From contig NZ_CAMYKG010000012.1 in assembly GCF_947258925.1 (NCBI RefSeq), forward strand, positions 1 through 64,000: a stretch of DNA of 64,000 nt. Direction: 5' to 3'. The position numbers were made by a program, and so were the translations under genes. How positions within the stretch are numbered: the stretch's first letter is position 1; every line of letters starts with the position of its first letter. The notes under the pieces are model-generated. The model was not told the origin of the DNA. It saw nothing but the letters and a program-made list of their open reading frames with translations, and searched no databases. Below are positions 18,663 to 31,180 of this stretch, one piece after another. The DNA comes from an uncultured Eudoraea sp. Lineage in GTDB: Bacteria; Bacteroidota; Bacteroidia; Flavobacteriales; Flavobacteriaceae.

Positions 18663-19211
18663 TCATTTTAATGATTTCCATTCTTCCCATGAAATTTCTC
18701 TTCCGGGATAAGCAACTTTTTTAAAGGGCCAGTCTTCTTTAATCCAGTCTTTAACTAAACTATAAAGGATTGCATCCAATCCTTGATCAAGCATACTAGA
18801 TCTAACCCACATACTTATTGTGGCATCATAATCACCTTTTGTAGTAGGGTTTATATAAAGACACCCAAGTACTTTGCTTTCATCTATAGATACTACGGTA
18901 TATGCAAAAGAACTTCGCATTTGAAATTCTTTCTGATGCCATCCCAAATCAATTAAATCTTGTTCAAAAGTCAAGTCTTTGGCAGGCCAGCTAGATAAAG
19001 GATACATTTTTTGCAAATGATCGATACTGGTCATCACCGCATCATAGTCTTTAACTACATCATTCACAGTTAACATGCGTATACGCAGGTGCTGGTTCTG
19101 CAGTGTATCAGGAACCTTAAAGTCTTTAGGTACAAATGGTTTATTTTGTGAAAACATGTTAAAGGAGAAAAGTAGTATTACAGAACAATTGATTAAAAAT
19201 ATTTTTTTCAT
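18663..19211 (-). CDS. exported GNAT-like protein
   Basis: Signal peptide then acetyltransferase-like sequence (AYTVVSIDESKVLGCLYINPTTKGDYDATISMWVRSSMLDQGLDAILYSLVKDWI). Confidence 0.5.
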   Translation of the reverse strand: MKKIFLINCSVILLFSFNMFSQNKPFVPKDFKVPDTLQNQHLRIRMLTVNDVVKDYDAVMTSIDHLQKMYPLSSWPAKDLTFEQDLIDLGWHQKEFQMRSSFAYTVVSIDESKVLGCLYINPTTKGDYDATISMWVRSSMLDQGLDAILYSLVKDWIKEDWPFKKVAYPGREISWEEWKSLK

Positions 19212-19308
19212 TATAATTTTGGATTGAATTCATAGATTATTTTTTCAAACCGACTTTTTTTTCGAAAATGATTTACTTTTTTTGAATTTTAGAAAAGAGG
19301 AAATTTAA

Positions 19309-19337
19309 AAAGGTGGTCAAAAAGAATGACCACCTTT
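19309..19337 (-). terminator. intrinsic terminator, stem AAAGGTGGTC/GACCACCTTT
   Basis: Perfect 10-bp stem, T-rich tail on the minus strand, downstream of 19359-19931. Confidence 0.75.
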
Positions 19338-19358
19338 GATTGTAACTATGTTATTGAT

Positions 19359-19931
19359 TTATTCTTCCTCCTCAAGTTGAGCAGCGAGGCCATGTACATC
19401 AAAATAGTCGGATGATTGTACAATCTTCCCGTCATCATTGACCGAAGTAAGATTAAAAAATTTGACGCCTATCTCTTTTCCGCTTTCCGTATGGGTGGCG
19501 GTCCATGTACCGTATACCCGTATTACGCTAGCGCTGGCGTTTGCATTTGCTGCCGGGAATACAGAGCCGGACCAATAGCCATTGGCTGTGGAATCGGGCA
19601 TAACAATACCTTCTGTATATTTAATATTGTCAAAGCCATCATGATAGCCTTTTAAGGCTTCAACCAGCTCTCCTTTACCTAACCATTGGTTTCCGTTATA
19701 AGCAGGAGGGCTCCATTTCATATCATCGGCGAGCAGGGCACTTTGAGCCTCAATATCTTCGTCGCTGTGCGCCTGAAAAAAAGCACGGATTACAGCTACT
19801 TTCTCATCAAAGTCCGCAGAATCAGGAGCTTCCGTTTCCTCCATAACCATCTCCGTTTCTTTTTCTTTTTCTTTGCAGCCGAAAAGGGTTATAACAGTTA
19901 GCATTAGCAGTCCAAAAATTTTTGTTTTCAT
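19359..19931 (-). CDS. NTF2-like/SnoaL-like lipoprotein
   Basis: Lipobox TLFGCKEKEKE; NTF2-like body. Confidence 0.6.
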   Translation of the reverse strand: MKTKIFGLLMLTVITLFGCKEKEKETEMVMEETEAPDSADFDEKVAVIRAFFQAHSDEDIEAQSALLADDMKWSPPAYNGNQWLGKGELVEALKGYHDGFDNIKYTEGIVMPDSTANGYWSGSVFPAANANASASVIRVYGTWTATHTESGKEIGVKFFNLTSVNDDGKIVQSSDYFDVHGLAAQLEEEE

Positions 19932-20112
19932 TATTGTTTTATTTAAAGGTTAGTATTGCCGGGGGAGTGATGAACAAGATACAAATTTTTCAGCGATACC
20001 TCTTTTTCCGGAAGTACAGGAATTCGAAGAACCCTGGACACATGAGATAAAATGAGGAAATGAAACCTATTAATGCAAGGTAGTTCAGCTCAGGTTAAGC
20101 CGAAAACAAGGT

Positions 20113-20916
20113 TTAATCTATGGTTTGGATATGTTTTATTTGCTCTCCTTTATTCTTACGTAAATCAAAGTTACTGTAAAAGAACAGCCGTATGGTATGG
20201 TTCAGGTTATAATCTGTACCGTTGGCTAATTGCTGGTAGACCAACATGTAACCGCAGTCAAAACTCCAGGTCTTGCTGAGCTTTTGTTTAATCCCAATAG
20301 TAAAGCGGTTTTGATCAAAAGTGTTAAAAACGACTTCTTTACCAAAATTCAGGTGTACTTCATTGGCAACCAAAAAAGAAGTTTCCCCACCTTTTTTAAA
20401 TGGCACAGCTATGCTCAAAAGAAAGCGGATGCGATTAATGTAAAAATCGTCTTGCAAAGATACCCCCTCCTCTACATTGTTAAAAAAACGCTGTTCGGTA
20501 CGTATCCTAAACAAGCCCCCAAAAGTAGGGTAGGTGTCGGCCAGGATTAGTTCCTGGTATATTCTGTTTTCGTTTAGGTATAGCGTCCAGTTTTCATCTT
20601 TTGCCAACCAAAGGTGGGCATAGCCGCCGGAGAGTTTTATATTGTCATTAAAGTTATAGCGACCTCCGAAACGGATAAAATTAAAACTCGGATCATTAGC
20701 AAAATTACTGCGCCGCATGTGTATATCGGCCAGGCCTGACCAGTGTTTTGTGAATTGGAAAACACTATTTAGCGAAATCCATGTTTGTACCTGCTCATTA
20801 ATATTCTTGGAAGGTAATTCTTCTTCAGTTTGTGCCTGAAGCCAATAGGGTAGGAAGAAGAAAATTAGGATAAAAGTTTTAATCCACTTGTAGGTCACAA
20901 AGCCTGTTTTATGCAA
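20113..20916 (-). CDS. DUF2490 outer-membrane-like protein
   Basis: QVQTWISLNSVFQFTKHWSGLADIHMR..., beta-barrel-like alternation. Confidence 0.75.
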   Translation of the reverse strand: MHKTGFVTYKWIKTFILIFFFLPYWLQAQTEEELPSKNINEQVQTWISLNSVFQFTKHWSGLADIHMRRSNFANDPSFNFIRFGGRYNFNDNIKLSGGYAHLWLAKDENWTLYLNENRIYQELILADTYPTFGGLFRIRTEQRFFNNVEEGVSLQDDFYINRIRFLLSIAVPFKKGGETSFLVANEVHLNFGKEVVFNTFDQNRFTIGIKQKLSKTWSFDCGYMLVYQQLANGTDYNLNHTIRLFFYSNFDLRKNKGEQIKHIQTID

Positions 20917-21034
20917 AGATATCCTATCGAAACGTTACATTAAAAGGGAAATACCCCTTTTCAACCTTCCGGCTCAATTCTACATAACAGCAAAAAGTTA
21001 AATTGGGAATCCCTAAATCACTATGTATTAGTTT

Positions 21035-22003
21035 CTAAGCGATACTTACTATGATTTTCCCTTCATGTTTCCCTTCACCAAAATAGTGCATTACATCAGG
21101 AACTTCACTTAGCTTATAAGGTCCATCTATGATCGGTTTAATTTTACCTTCAGCGAAAAGTTGGTTTATATAATCCAAATCTTTATTGGGTTTTAAGGCA
21201 ACCATATGTACACTCTTGGTACTAATAAGAGAAATCAGGGGTTTTAGAATTATAAGTAGAAAAATTTGGTTCAGATACCCGCCAACGCTAACATAATTTC
21301 CATTTGGTTTTAATACCTTCAGATATCTGTAAGTTGGCCGGGTGGTCTTGGCATCCAGGATGAGGTCATACTGCTCTTTCTTTTTTGTGAAGTCCTCTTT
21401 CTTATAATCTACAATATGATCAAAACCAAGCTTCTTCATCATCTTTAATTTGTTGCCGGTATCTACCCCGGTTACTTCCGCATTGTATAACTTTGCGATT
21501 TGTAAACCAAAAGTGCCCATGCCGCCTCCCGCGCCATTAATCAGGACCCTCATACCTTTTTCTATTTTACCAATATCAACCAGTCCTTGCACCGCCAACA
21601 TTGCCGCATGTGATATGGCCGCGGCTTCTTCAAAGCTCATTTCAGGAGGTTTATGAACCAGGGCTTTTTCATCAATGCAGACGTATTCTGCAAAGCTACC
21701 GAAGCCATATTCAGAGATATCACCATAAACTGCATCCCCAGGCTCAAAAGATTTTACATTTGCACCGACAGCTTCAATAGTGCCCGCCAATTCCATCCCG
21801 GGAATTTGATGTTTGGGTTTTAAAAGGCCGAAGAGTAAACGATACATATAAGGTTTCCCTCTAATCATACTCCAGTCGTAGTCATTAATTGCAGTGGCGC
21901 GTATTCTCACCAAAACTTCATTCGCTTTTGGTGTTGGCTTAGCGATCTTCTTAAGCCGAAGTACCTCCGGGGAACCATATTTTGTAAATACGAATGCTTT
22001 CAT
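21035..22003 (-). CDS. NAD(P)-dependent medium-chain alcohol dehydrogenase
   Basis: MKAFVFTKYGSPEVLRLKK, INGAGGGMGTFGLQIAKLY; paralogous to 424-1416. Confidence 0.88.
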   Translation of the reverse strand: MKAFVFTKYGSPEVLRLKKIAKPTPKANEVLVRIRATAINDYDWSMIRGKPYMYRLLFGLLKPKHQIPGMELAGTIEAVGANVKSFEPGDAVYGDISEYGFGSFAEYVCIDEKALVHKPPEMSFEEAAAISHAAMLAVQGLVDIGKIEKGMRVLINGAGGGMGTFGLQIAKLYNAEVTGVDTGNKLKMMKKLGFDHIVDYKKEDFTKKKEQYDLILDAKTTRPTYRYLKVLKPNGNYVSVGGYLNQIFLLIILKPLISLISTKSVHMVALKPNKDLDYINQLFAEGKIKPIIDGPYKLSEVPDVMHYFGEGKHEGKIIVSIA

Positions 22004-22015
22004 AGGATTGCCAAA

Positions 22016-22687
22016 TTAAGTTGCTTCTGAATTCGATCTTCTAATTAAAGCATATGTGATACTAATATGCGCAAGATAATAAGTTGGTAAAATCATGAAA
22101 TCTAGTTTACTGTATTTTAAGAATTCTGCAAGGGCAATAATTGTATCCGAAAATACAATTAGAAAAATCCCAAATATAAAAGCCCATTTAAATACTGTAT
22201 CTCCTTTAATTCCGACAGATGTGCCAAAGGTAAGGCATGAAATCAGTAGATAAACAAGTGCGGCATATCGCAAAATTTGGTCGTCAATGGAAGGAACTAA
22301 TAAAAGAAAGAAAAACAATAAATAGGCTATTAGAATTGACAGCGTGAACCTCCATTTTATTTTTCCATTTAGAAGGGCAAACCCCAGATATCCCAAGTGG
22401 GCAAGAAAGAACAATGCAATACCTTTGCTAAACATCATGCTATCACCCTGTTTATTAGACATAAACCAGTCTCCGGCAATTGAAAACAAAAAAGCACCCA
22501 TAATTAGCCAGGTATCATTGGGTTGTTTTGACTTTCTGAAATTGAGCATTAAGATGATAAGAATCCCAATCCCGGCCGATCCCGATTTATACAGAAATTC
22601 TGAAGTGTGCAAAGCTATGACGGCCGATATTACGGAAAAAAGTAACAGAAAATATACCCAGTTTTTTTCAAACCAATTAGCTTTCAT
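22016..22687 (-). CDS. YhhN-family (lysoplasmalogenase-like) membrane protein
   Basis: MGAFLFSIAGDWFM, GIALFFLAHLGYLGFAL, FSDTIIALAEFLK.. ILPTYYLAHISITYAL. Confidence 0.78.
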   Translation of the reverse strand: MKANWFEKNWVYFLLLFSVISAVIALHTSEFLYKSGSAGIGILIILMLNFRKSKQPNDTWLIMGAFLFSIAGDWFMSNKQGDSMMFSKGIALFFLAHLGYLGFALLNGKIKWRFTLSILIAYLLFFFLLLVPSIDDQILRYAALVYLLISCLTFGTSVGIKGDTVFKWAFIFGIFLIVFSDTIIALAEFLKYSKLDFMILPTYYLAHISITYALIRRSNSEAT

Positions 22688-22746
22688 TTTAAGTATTTGT
22701 ACAAAATTAACTCATCGATATTTTTAAGTTTATTCTTTTGTGATAA

Positions 22747-23100
22747 TCATTTATTAAGAATCAGCAAGCATTGTTTTCCAAAAATACCTGCTACACCGGC
22801 GGCTAAACCACCAATAATACCAGTTATTAATATTAAAAGAAATGTACTGCCGCCAAAAGGAAATAGCACCGCTATTTTTTTGGCTAAAATATAGTCGTTG
22901 CCGCTAGCCAGTAAGAATGAATATGCCATCCAAAATGCAGTGACAGCTAAAAAAGGAACCAAGAAAACGGCTGCATTTCTTAAAGAAAATAGTATTGCGG
23001 TTATAAATGCAGCCAGCATCACTGACCACCAGGGCAGAAAAAAAGAAAAGATAAAGGCAACAACAATTGTGGCTAGAAAATTCAGGATTTTCAATTTCAT
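22747..23100 (-). CDS. small membrane protein of unknown function
   Basis: Hydrophobic segments; ends immediately next to 23101-25512. Confidence 0.6.
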   Translation of the reverse strand: MKLKILNFLATIVVAFIFSFFLPWWSVMLAAFITAILFSLRNAAVFLVPFLAVTAFWMAYSFLLASGNDYILAKKIAVLFPFGGSTFLLILITGIIGGLAAGVAGIFGKQCLLILNK

Positions 23101-25512
23101 TTAGTTCGGGATTAAAGTTTGAGTAGCCATTACAGCTTCCGTTTTAATGGCAGACTGCATAAAGTTTAGACTATGATAGTTACCTGCTGCCCAATCGTCG
23201 ATAAAATTATCGTAATATTTGCTCCCGGGGTTACCGGACTGGCCTCCGGGATAAATCCCAAGTGCAGTTGGTGGTGAGCTCATCTCAACAATCATTCGCC
23301 AGGAAGGACCATGATTTTTTTTGGTAGCGTTAACAATATTTCCGCCCCCTCCAATAGGTAAATTAAATCTTGAAAAAGCGGGTAATCCCTGTAGTAAATG
23401 ACCAACGTAGGTGCTTTTGTAAGCATTCCAGTTGTAATCTCCATTTTCAGTTTTCCATTTTATTAAGGATTTGGCTGCTTTTTTGAAGCTGATTAAAAAT
23501 AGATCTTCAGCAGTTTCAATTTCAGGTGTATCAACTATGTCCATAAATTCATTGTCGCCTTCAGTTTTAAGCAAGTGAATGGTTTGATAGGTAAAAGGTC
23601 TATCCAATGCAATATTTTCAATATCGAATTCATCCCAAACCAGATCATTTAAATGCTTCCACCAACTACTCCAAATACTTGGCCCCAGCTCGTCTATATT
23701 GTTGTTAAATTCCCATTTTTTAATTTGATTAAAGATGCTAAGCTCTTCTTCTGTTAGCCCCGCTGTAGCTATACTTTCAAAAATATAGGGCAGGAGTTCC
23801 GCGGCCTTAAGGTTGTAATTATTGTTGTGTAAATCCTTAAAATCCTGGATATTAAAAGTATCCCTGGAATTAAAAAAGTTATTGATAACCCGGTTTCGGT
23901 AGGTTTCATAACCGTCGTTAAACACATAGAAGGGGTAGGATTCATCTACCGGATGTTGATTAGCAGAACTTACAAAGCCCCGTTCCGGATTTTTGATATG
24001 CGCATTATAGGGTTGAGGAATAAAACTTTGCCAGTCGTGCTTTGGATTGCTGCCATCCATTAGAAATTTTCCCTGACCTTTCCATTTATTAGGGAACTTT
24101 CCCTGAATCCAAATGGCAATATCACCTTGCGCGGAAGCAAATACGAAGTTTTGGGCAGGCGCTGTATAATGTTTAAGGGCATTTACATAATCATCATAAT
24201 TTTTCCCTTTGTTGAGTTCTAAAAATGTTCTCTGGTTATTACCACCTATATGGCCCGACCATTTCATGGCGTAGCCGGATAGTTTATTGTTGCCCATGAA
24301 ATTTTTATCGAAAGTTACCGGTCCATGATGCGTGTATCGTACTGAATCTACATAAGCCGGTTTCCCCTTAATTCTAATTTCTTCAATCCTATAGCTGACG
24401 GTTTTCCATGTATCACCATATTTATATTCATTGCCGGTTTCATCTTTAAATTCAATTTTATACCAATCCAATACATCTCTGGTTGCGTTGGTTTCGCCCC
24501 ATGAAATGTAATTGTTAAACCCTGAAATTATTCCCAGGGCTCCGGGTAATGTAGCGCCAAAAGTATTATGGTTAGGAGTACTCAATTGCATAACAAACCA
24601 GATAGACGGGAGGTTTAGGCCCAAATGCGGGTCATTTGCCAAAATAGGATTTCCTGAATACGATTTCTGAGCAGAAATAGCCCAGTTATTGCTTCCGTTA
24701 TCAGGATTTGGTTTGTCCAGGTTTTTTGGGATAGAGTCGAGGGGGAGCTCGCCAGGCGGAATTTCCGTAATTGGAACATCAATGAAACTCCAATCGGTTC
24801 CTTTCGGTATGATCGGGTCTATGTCCTCATAAAAATCAGGATACAGTAGGTCGAAACGCTCTTTACCCAACATTCGCAGTGCATTGGTGTATTCCAAATC
24901 AGAATCCCCTCCGGACAAATCTTTGGTCATGTACATTAAAAGCAAAGCTGTTTTTTTGACTGTCCAGGGTTCCGGTTCATAATCCAGTAGTTTGTACTCA
25001 ACGGGAAGGTCTTTGGGCTGCAATTGGCTAATGTAGCTATTTACGCCTTCGGCATAAGCTTTAAGTAAGGCCATAGTTTCAGCGTCTTCTTTAATCTTTT
25101 TCAGGGCTTGTTCTGCACCAAATCCCATCCCTCGTCTGCGTTGTTGCCGATCAAAATTTAAAGCAGCTTCTCCAATAATTTCCGATAAACGCCCTGCTGC
25201 TGCGTAGGTTTGAAATTCCATTTGCCAAAGTCGGTGTTTGGCAGTAATATAACCTTGGGCATTGTATAAATCATTGTCATTCAATGCAAAGATGTGGGGA
25301 ATTAACTGTTCGTCGTAATGTACGGTAACCTGGTCCTTAAGACCACTGATGGAAATTGTGCCAGAAATGTTTTCATCTGTTTCATTTTGCCAGATACCGT
25401 TATATGGATTTAGAAATTTTCCAATTGGTGGAGCTGAGCCAAACTTTTTGTCGAGGCCGTAAAAAACGGATGCTGTAAGAAGAAGGGAAAGTATAAACTT
25501 TAAGTACTTCAT
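23101..25512 (-). CDS. penicillin acylase family protein (Ntn-hydrolase)
   Basis: NGSNNWAISAQKSYSGNPILANDPHLGLNLPSIWFVMQL with catalytic Ser; SWGETNATRDVLDWY. Confidence 0.92.
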   Translation of the reverse strand: MKYLKFILSLLLTASVFYGLDKKFGSAPPIGKFLNPYNGIWQNETDENISGTISISGLKDQVTVHYDEQLIPHIFALNDNDLYNAQGYITAKHRLWQMEFQTYAAAGRLSEIIGEAALNFDRQQRRRGMGFGAEQALKKIKEDAETMALLKAYAEGVNSYISQLQPKDLPVEYKLLDYEPEPWTVKKTALLLMYMTKDLSGGDSDLEYTNALRMLGKERFDLLYPDFYEDIDPIIPKGTDWSFIDVPITEIPPGELPLDSIPKNLDKPNPDNGSNNWAISAQKSYSGNPILANDPHLGLNLPSIWFVMQLSTPNHNTFGATLPGALGIISGFNNYISWGETNATRDVLDWYKIEFKDETGNEYKYGDTWKTVSYRIEEIRIKGKPAYVDSVRYTHHGPVTFDKNFMGNNKLSGYAMKWSGHIGGNNQRTFLELNKGKNYDDYVNALKHYTAPAQNFVFASAQGDIAIWIQGKFPNKWKGQGKFLMDGSNPKHDWQSFIPQPYNAHIKNPERGFVSSANQHPVDESYPFYVFNDGYETYRNRVINNFFNSRDTFNIQDFKDLHNNNYNLKAAELLPYIFESIATAGLTEEELSIFNQIKKWEFNNNIDELGPSIWSSWWKHLNDLVWDEFDIENIALDRPFTYQTIHLLKTEGDNEFMDIVDTPEIETAEDLFLISFKKAAKSLIKWKTENGDYNWNAYKSTYVGHLLQGLPAFSRFNLPIGGGGNIVNATKKNHGPSWRMIVEMSSPPTALGIYPGGQSGNPGSKYYDNFIDDWAAGNYHSLNFMQSAIKTEAVMATQTLIPN

Positions 25513-25669
25513 TAACAGGAATAATTTAGGATGATTAAAATACTAAATAAATATGAATGCTAAGCTCCATTAAAAACTAAAAATTTCATCCTCAATTGTG
25601 AACTCAATTTTTTATTAAAACATTCCAATAAAATCTCAAACCAGAAATATCGGAATCTGGCTGCGGATA

Positions 25670-26251
25670 TTATTCCCCTTTCAAATAGGCCTCTTGCAAC
25701 CACCCTTTAAGTTCATTATCAACTTGGGCCACTTCCGTTAATTGCACCCTATGTGTGCACATAGTTCCGAAGGGACCTGAATTTTTAAGACGGTCAGTTG
25801 TTGGCTTGTCTTTTATTTTTAATCCCAAATCGATTCTGGTTTTAGTGGAAGGTTTAATGAGCGCAAATTGCCTTTTTCTGATAACACTAACACTTGTCTT
25901 TTTTGGAGTTATAGTTACATCTTTTCCAAGGCTTTCAACCAGGGCCAGGAGTTTATTATAGATAGGGATTAAATTTTCTTTCCCTTTATATTGATTATGT
26001 ACCAGATCGGCGGGCATGGTATTTTCTTCTTTTGAAAGTGTTACAATGGTGTTGGCAAAACCATGGGTTACCTGGTGTTCTTTCTTTAGGAAGTTAACAG
26101 CCTCAGAATGTTTGGTGAACGACTTTTGTTTAAGTAGCGATTTCCATTCATTTAATGATTTCCCGGTTTTGTCGGGCATATTTTCAATCATTGTCTGCAG
26201 TGCTTTATCCATAGTTGGTGTTTTTTTCTTTGTTAATGGCCTTCCCGGCAT
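25670..26251 (-). CDS. DUF4287 + DUF5655 domain protein
   Basis: MDKALQTMIENMPDKTGKSLNEWKSLL...EAVNFLKKEHQVTHGFANTIV; C-terminal DUF5655-like. Confidence 0.75.
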   Translation of the reverse strand: MPGRPLTKKKTPTMDKALQTMIENMPDKTGKSLNEWKSLLKQKSFTKHSEAVNFLKKEHQVTHGFANTIVTLSKEENTMPADLVHNQYKGKENLIPIYNKLLALVESLGKDVTITPKKTSVSVIRKRQFALIKPSTKTRIDLGLKIKDKPTTDRLKNSGPFGTMCTHRVQLTEVAQVDNELKGWLQEAYLKGE

Positions 26252-26450
26252 ATATTACATATTCAGAAGTACCATTATCAATGGTCTTCTAAATTAGTGA
26301 ATTTGCTTCTTAGTTTCAAATCATATGAACCGTTATGGAATAGACGGTTCAAAAGTTTGAATTTCCTGTGATGTACTTTTTAAGTTAATCAATCTTAAGA
26401 CATTTTTGACTTATAAGGGATTCGCATTGGTCATAGTTATTTTCTATTAA

Positions 26451-28775
<2,325 letters not shown>

Positions 28776-28810
28776 TCCTGGTTTTAACTAACAGAATACA
28801 TACAGAAGTT

Positions 28811-28842
28811 AAAGGTGGTCCGGAATAGGACCACCTTTTTTA
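28811..28842 (+). terminator. intrinsic terminator, stem AAAGGTGGTCC/GGACCACCTTT
   Basis: 11-bp perfect stem plus T-run downstream of katG. Confidence 0.88.
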
Positions 28843-28861
28843 TGCCATAAGGATAAACCTA

Positions 28862-29917
28862 TTAGAATTGAGTATGATGTTTTATGGCGAATTGCTCCGG
28901 GATTTCCCCTTCGGACTCTCCTAAATTTTCTCGAAGGTCAATTTCAATGCCTCTCGAAATTGTGGAAATGGGAACATCATTGGCAGTACCTTCAAAAGGG
29001 TTTTCACCGGTTCGTCCTATTCTTTCCATGGTATGGAAAATCCAGGCTACGATAACATAAAAAGGCACCGAGAACCAAACAAATAGGTTTCCTATTAGAG
29101 GACTTTTATCCATAAACTCCCGACCTATTTCAGCAAACTGAGGTACCAGGGCCAGGGGTAATAACAGGATAAATAGCCACATGAAGAAGTGATTCAGTGT
29201 GGCAAACTGTCTTGGATACGGAAAGTTTTTTATACGTTCACTTTTCCCTTGCAGCGTAAAAAATTCTTGAATAACCCCTTCCAGTTCCAAAAAAGAAAAT
29301 TCCCAAATCACCCCTTTTTCTTTGAGTTGTTTTAGATGGTGAGATTGCAAATATAGCAAAGCAGTTTGCTTGTTGCTTTTGCTCATTACATAGCTATAAT
29401 CACTTTCAGAAATATAGGATTTTATATCCTCTTCTAAAGTGGTATCTCGCTCAGGGGGTTGGATATCCCACTCTTTGTTGGTTTTTTGAAGAGAAGAGGT
29501 TTCCCATGGTTTATATGAACGCATAGCGTGGCGCAGGGCATTCATCCAGGCTATATGCCTGTAGGTTAATGTTTTAATTTCATTTTGAAGAGCTGCCTCT
29601 TTCATAGGAAGTGGTGCATAATCGTTGTTTACCATATCCTGGACAAATACCCCAAACGTTCGCGAAGTATTTACGATTCCACCCCAAATTTTGCGGGCTT
29701 CCCAGATACGGCCATAGGCTGCATTATTTTGAAAACCTATTACAAACGCCACAGCAGTACCAATTAATGCCAGGGGAGTCCAGGGAATTTTTAACCACTC
29801 TAAATCCAAAAAATGATAAGCAGCCACCCAGGCTATTATAATCACTAAAAATGAAAGTGTTTCAAAACGGGTCCACCAAGCCATTTCATAGGCCGTATAG
29901 GTTTTTTTAATGTGCAT
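28862..29917 (-). CDS. bestrophin-family channel protein
   Basis: VAFVIGFQNNAAYGRIWEARKIWGGIVNTSRTFG; IGRTGENPFEGTANDVPI. Confidence 0.92.
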   Translation of the reverse strand: MHIKKTYTAYEMAWWTRFETLSFLVIIIAWVAAYHFLDLEWLKIPWTPLALIGTAVAFVIGFQNNAAYGRIWEARKIWGGIVNTSRTFGVFVQDMVNNDYAPLPMKEAALQNEIKTLTYRHIAWMNALRHAMRSYKPWETSSLQKTNKEWDIQPPERDTTLEEDIKSYISESDYSYVMSKSNKQTALLYLQSHHLKQLKEKGVIWEFSFLELEGVIQEFFTLQGKSERIKNFPYPRQFATLNHFFMWLFILLLPLALVPQFAEIGREFMDKSPLIGNLFVWFSVPFYVIVAWIFHTMERIGRTGENPFEGTANDVPISTISRGIEIDLRENLGESEGEIPEQFAIKHHTQF

Positions 29918-30067
29918 AATTCAATTTTAAAATTAGTTGATCATAGAGACAACAAGGTTACTAAATTCTTTATTAATGTTGGGAATATTGTGTTCAGAGA
30001 CGAAATGTAATTTTTATATGTATCGTATTCATTTATTTTTAAGTCTTCATTAAATGAAGATTATTCA

Positions 30068-30580
30068 TTACAAGGGTTTAGACATAGCAATAAAATTAAA
30101 ATTCTCACTTCCTATTTGAAAATCGTGATCTCCTATTTGTTTAAATCCATTTTTAAGATAAAAATTTACAGCACGCTCATTGCTTTTAAGAACAGAAAGC
30201 CAAATCTCATTACTACCACTTTCTTTAGCTTTATTAAGAAGAAGGCCTTGTAGATGAAATCCTATTTTCATGGATAAAAAATCCTTGAGAACATAAATTT
30301 TTTGCAATTGGCTTACGTTTTTCCCGGTTATAAATTGGGATGGTGAGTTTAGTTTCAGCTTGGCGTAACCTACCGGTAATCTCTCTACAAAAGCAATCCA
30401 ATATACATTGTTGGGTTTTGACAAACTACGCTCAATTTTGTTTACCGAAAATGTTGAATCAAAATATTCGCGTAAGTCATTCTTATTACTAAACAAATGA
30501 CCAAATGTTTCGTTAAAAGTTACTCTCCCGAGCAATGCAATAACATCAGCATCATTTTTATTAGCTTGTCTAATTTCCAT
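30068..30580 (-). CDS. GNAT family N-acetyltransferase
   Basis: LQKIYVLKDFLSMKIGFHLQGLLLNKA, NERAVNFYLKNGFKQIG. Confidence 0.85.
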   Translation of the reverse strand: MEIRQANKNDADVIALLGRVTFNETFGHLFSNKNDLREYFDSTFSVNKIERSLSKPNNVYWIAFVERLPVGYAKLKLNSPSQFITGKNVSQLQKIYVLKDFLSMKIGFHLQGLLLNKAKESGSNEIWLSVLKSNERAVNFYLKNGFKQIGDHDFQIGSENFNFIAMSKPL

Positions 30581-31055
30581 CTTTTTCTGCTTCCAGGACC
30601 AACTTCTTTAGTAATGAAATCTGGCCTAGATGATAGTAAGCATGTTCAATAGTTCCTTCAATATTTCTTCTGTAGGTTCCATATTTTTCATCCACAAAAA
30701 CTTCCTCTAACTTCTCATCTGACATTTGTTCAAGGTGATTTGCAAACAAATCTGCATTGCGTAATAAATCTTTAACCAAGAATTCCCATTGCTCTTTTGA
30801 ACTTATTGGCGGGAGGTCAAAACTATATTTGTCCCTAATTTCGAGGGGACCACCGGTGAAAACATTCAAAATACCTCGGAGGTAATAATTGATATGATAA
30901 GCAAGAGCGGCAATCGTATTTAATGATCCTATTTTTGTAGTTGCTTGCTTCCAGGACAGCTTTGATAATTGATCCTTATAATTTGTATTGGCTATCCATT
31001 TACCATTTAAAAGGACTTCTCTAAAACGTGTTGCTAATTGACTAGAATTTTCCAT
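30570..31055 (-). CDS. DinB-like/DUF1572-type protein
   Basis: ALAYHINYYLRGILNVF, GTIEHAYYHLGQISLLKK. Confidence 0.7.
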   Translation of the reverse strand: MENSSQLATRFREVLLNGKWIANTNYKDQLSKLSWKQATTKIGSLNTIAALAYHINYYLRGILNVFTGGPLEIRDKYSFDLPPISSKEQWEFLVKDLLRNADLFANHLEQMSDEKLEEVFVDEKYGTYRRNIEGTIEHAYYHLGQISLLKKLVLEAEKDGN

Positions 31056-31180
31056 TTGTCTCCGGGATGTAAAGATCTTCCACAGTATTTCAATATTGAA
31101 TACCTTAAAAATAAGATATTCTCACAAAATTTAACTTGATGAACTAACAATTACTGGCATCTTAATAATGGAGCCACTCT

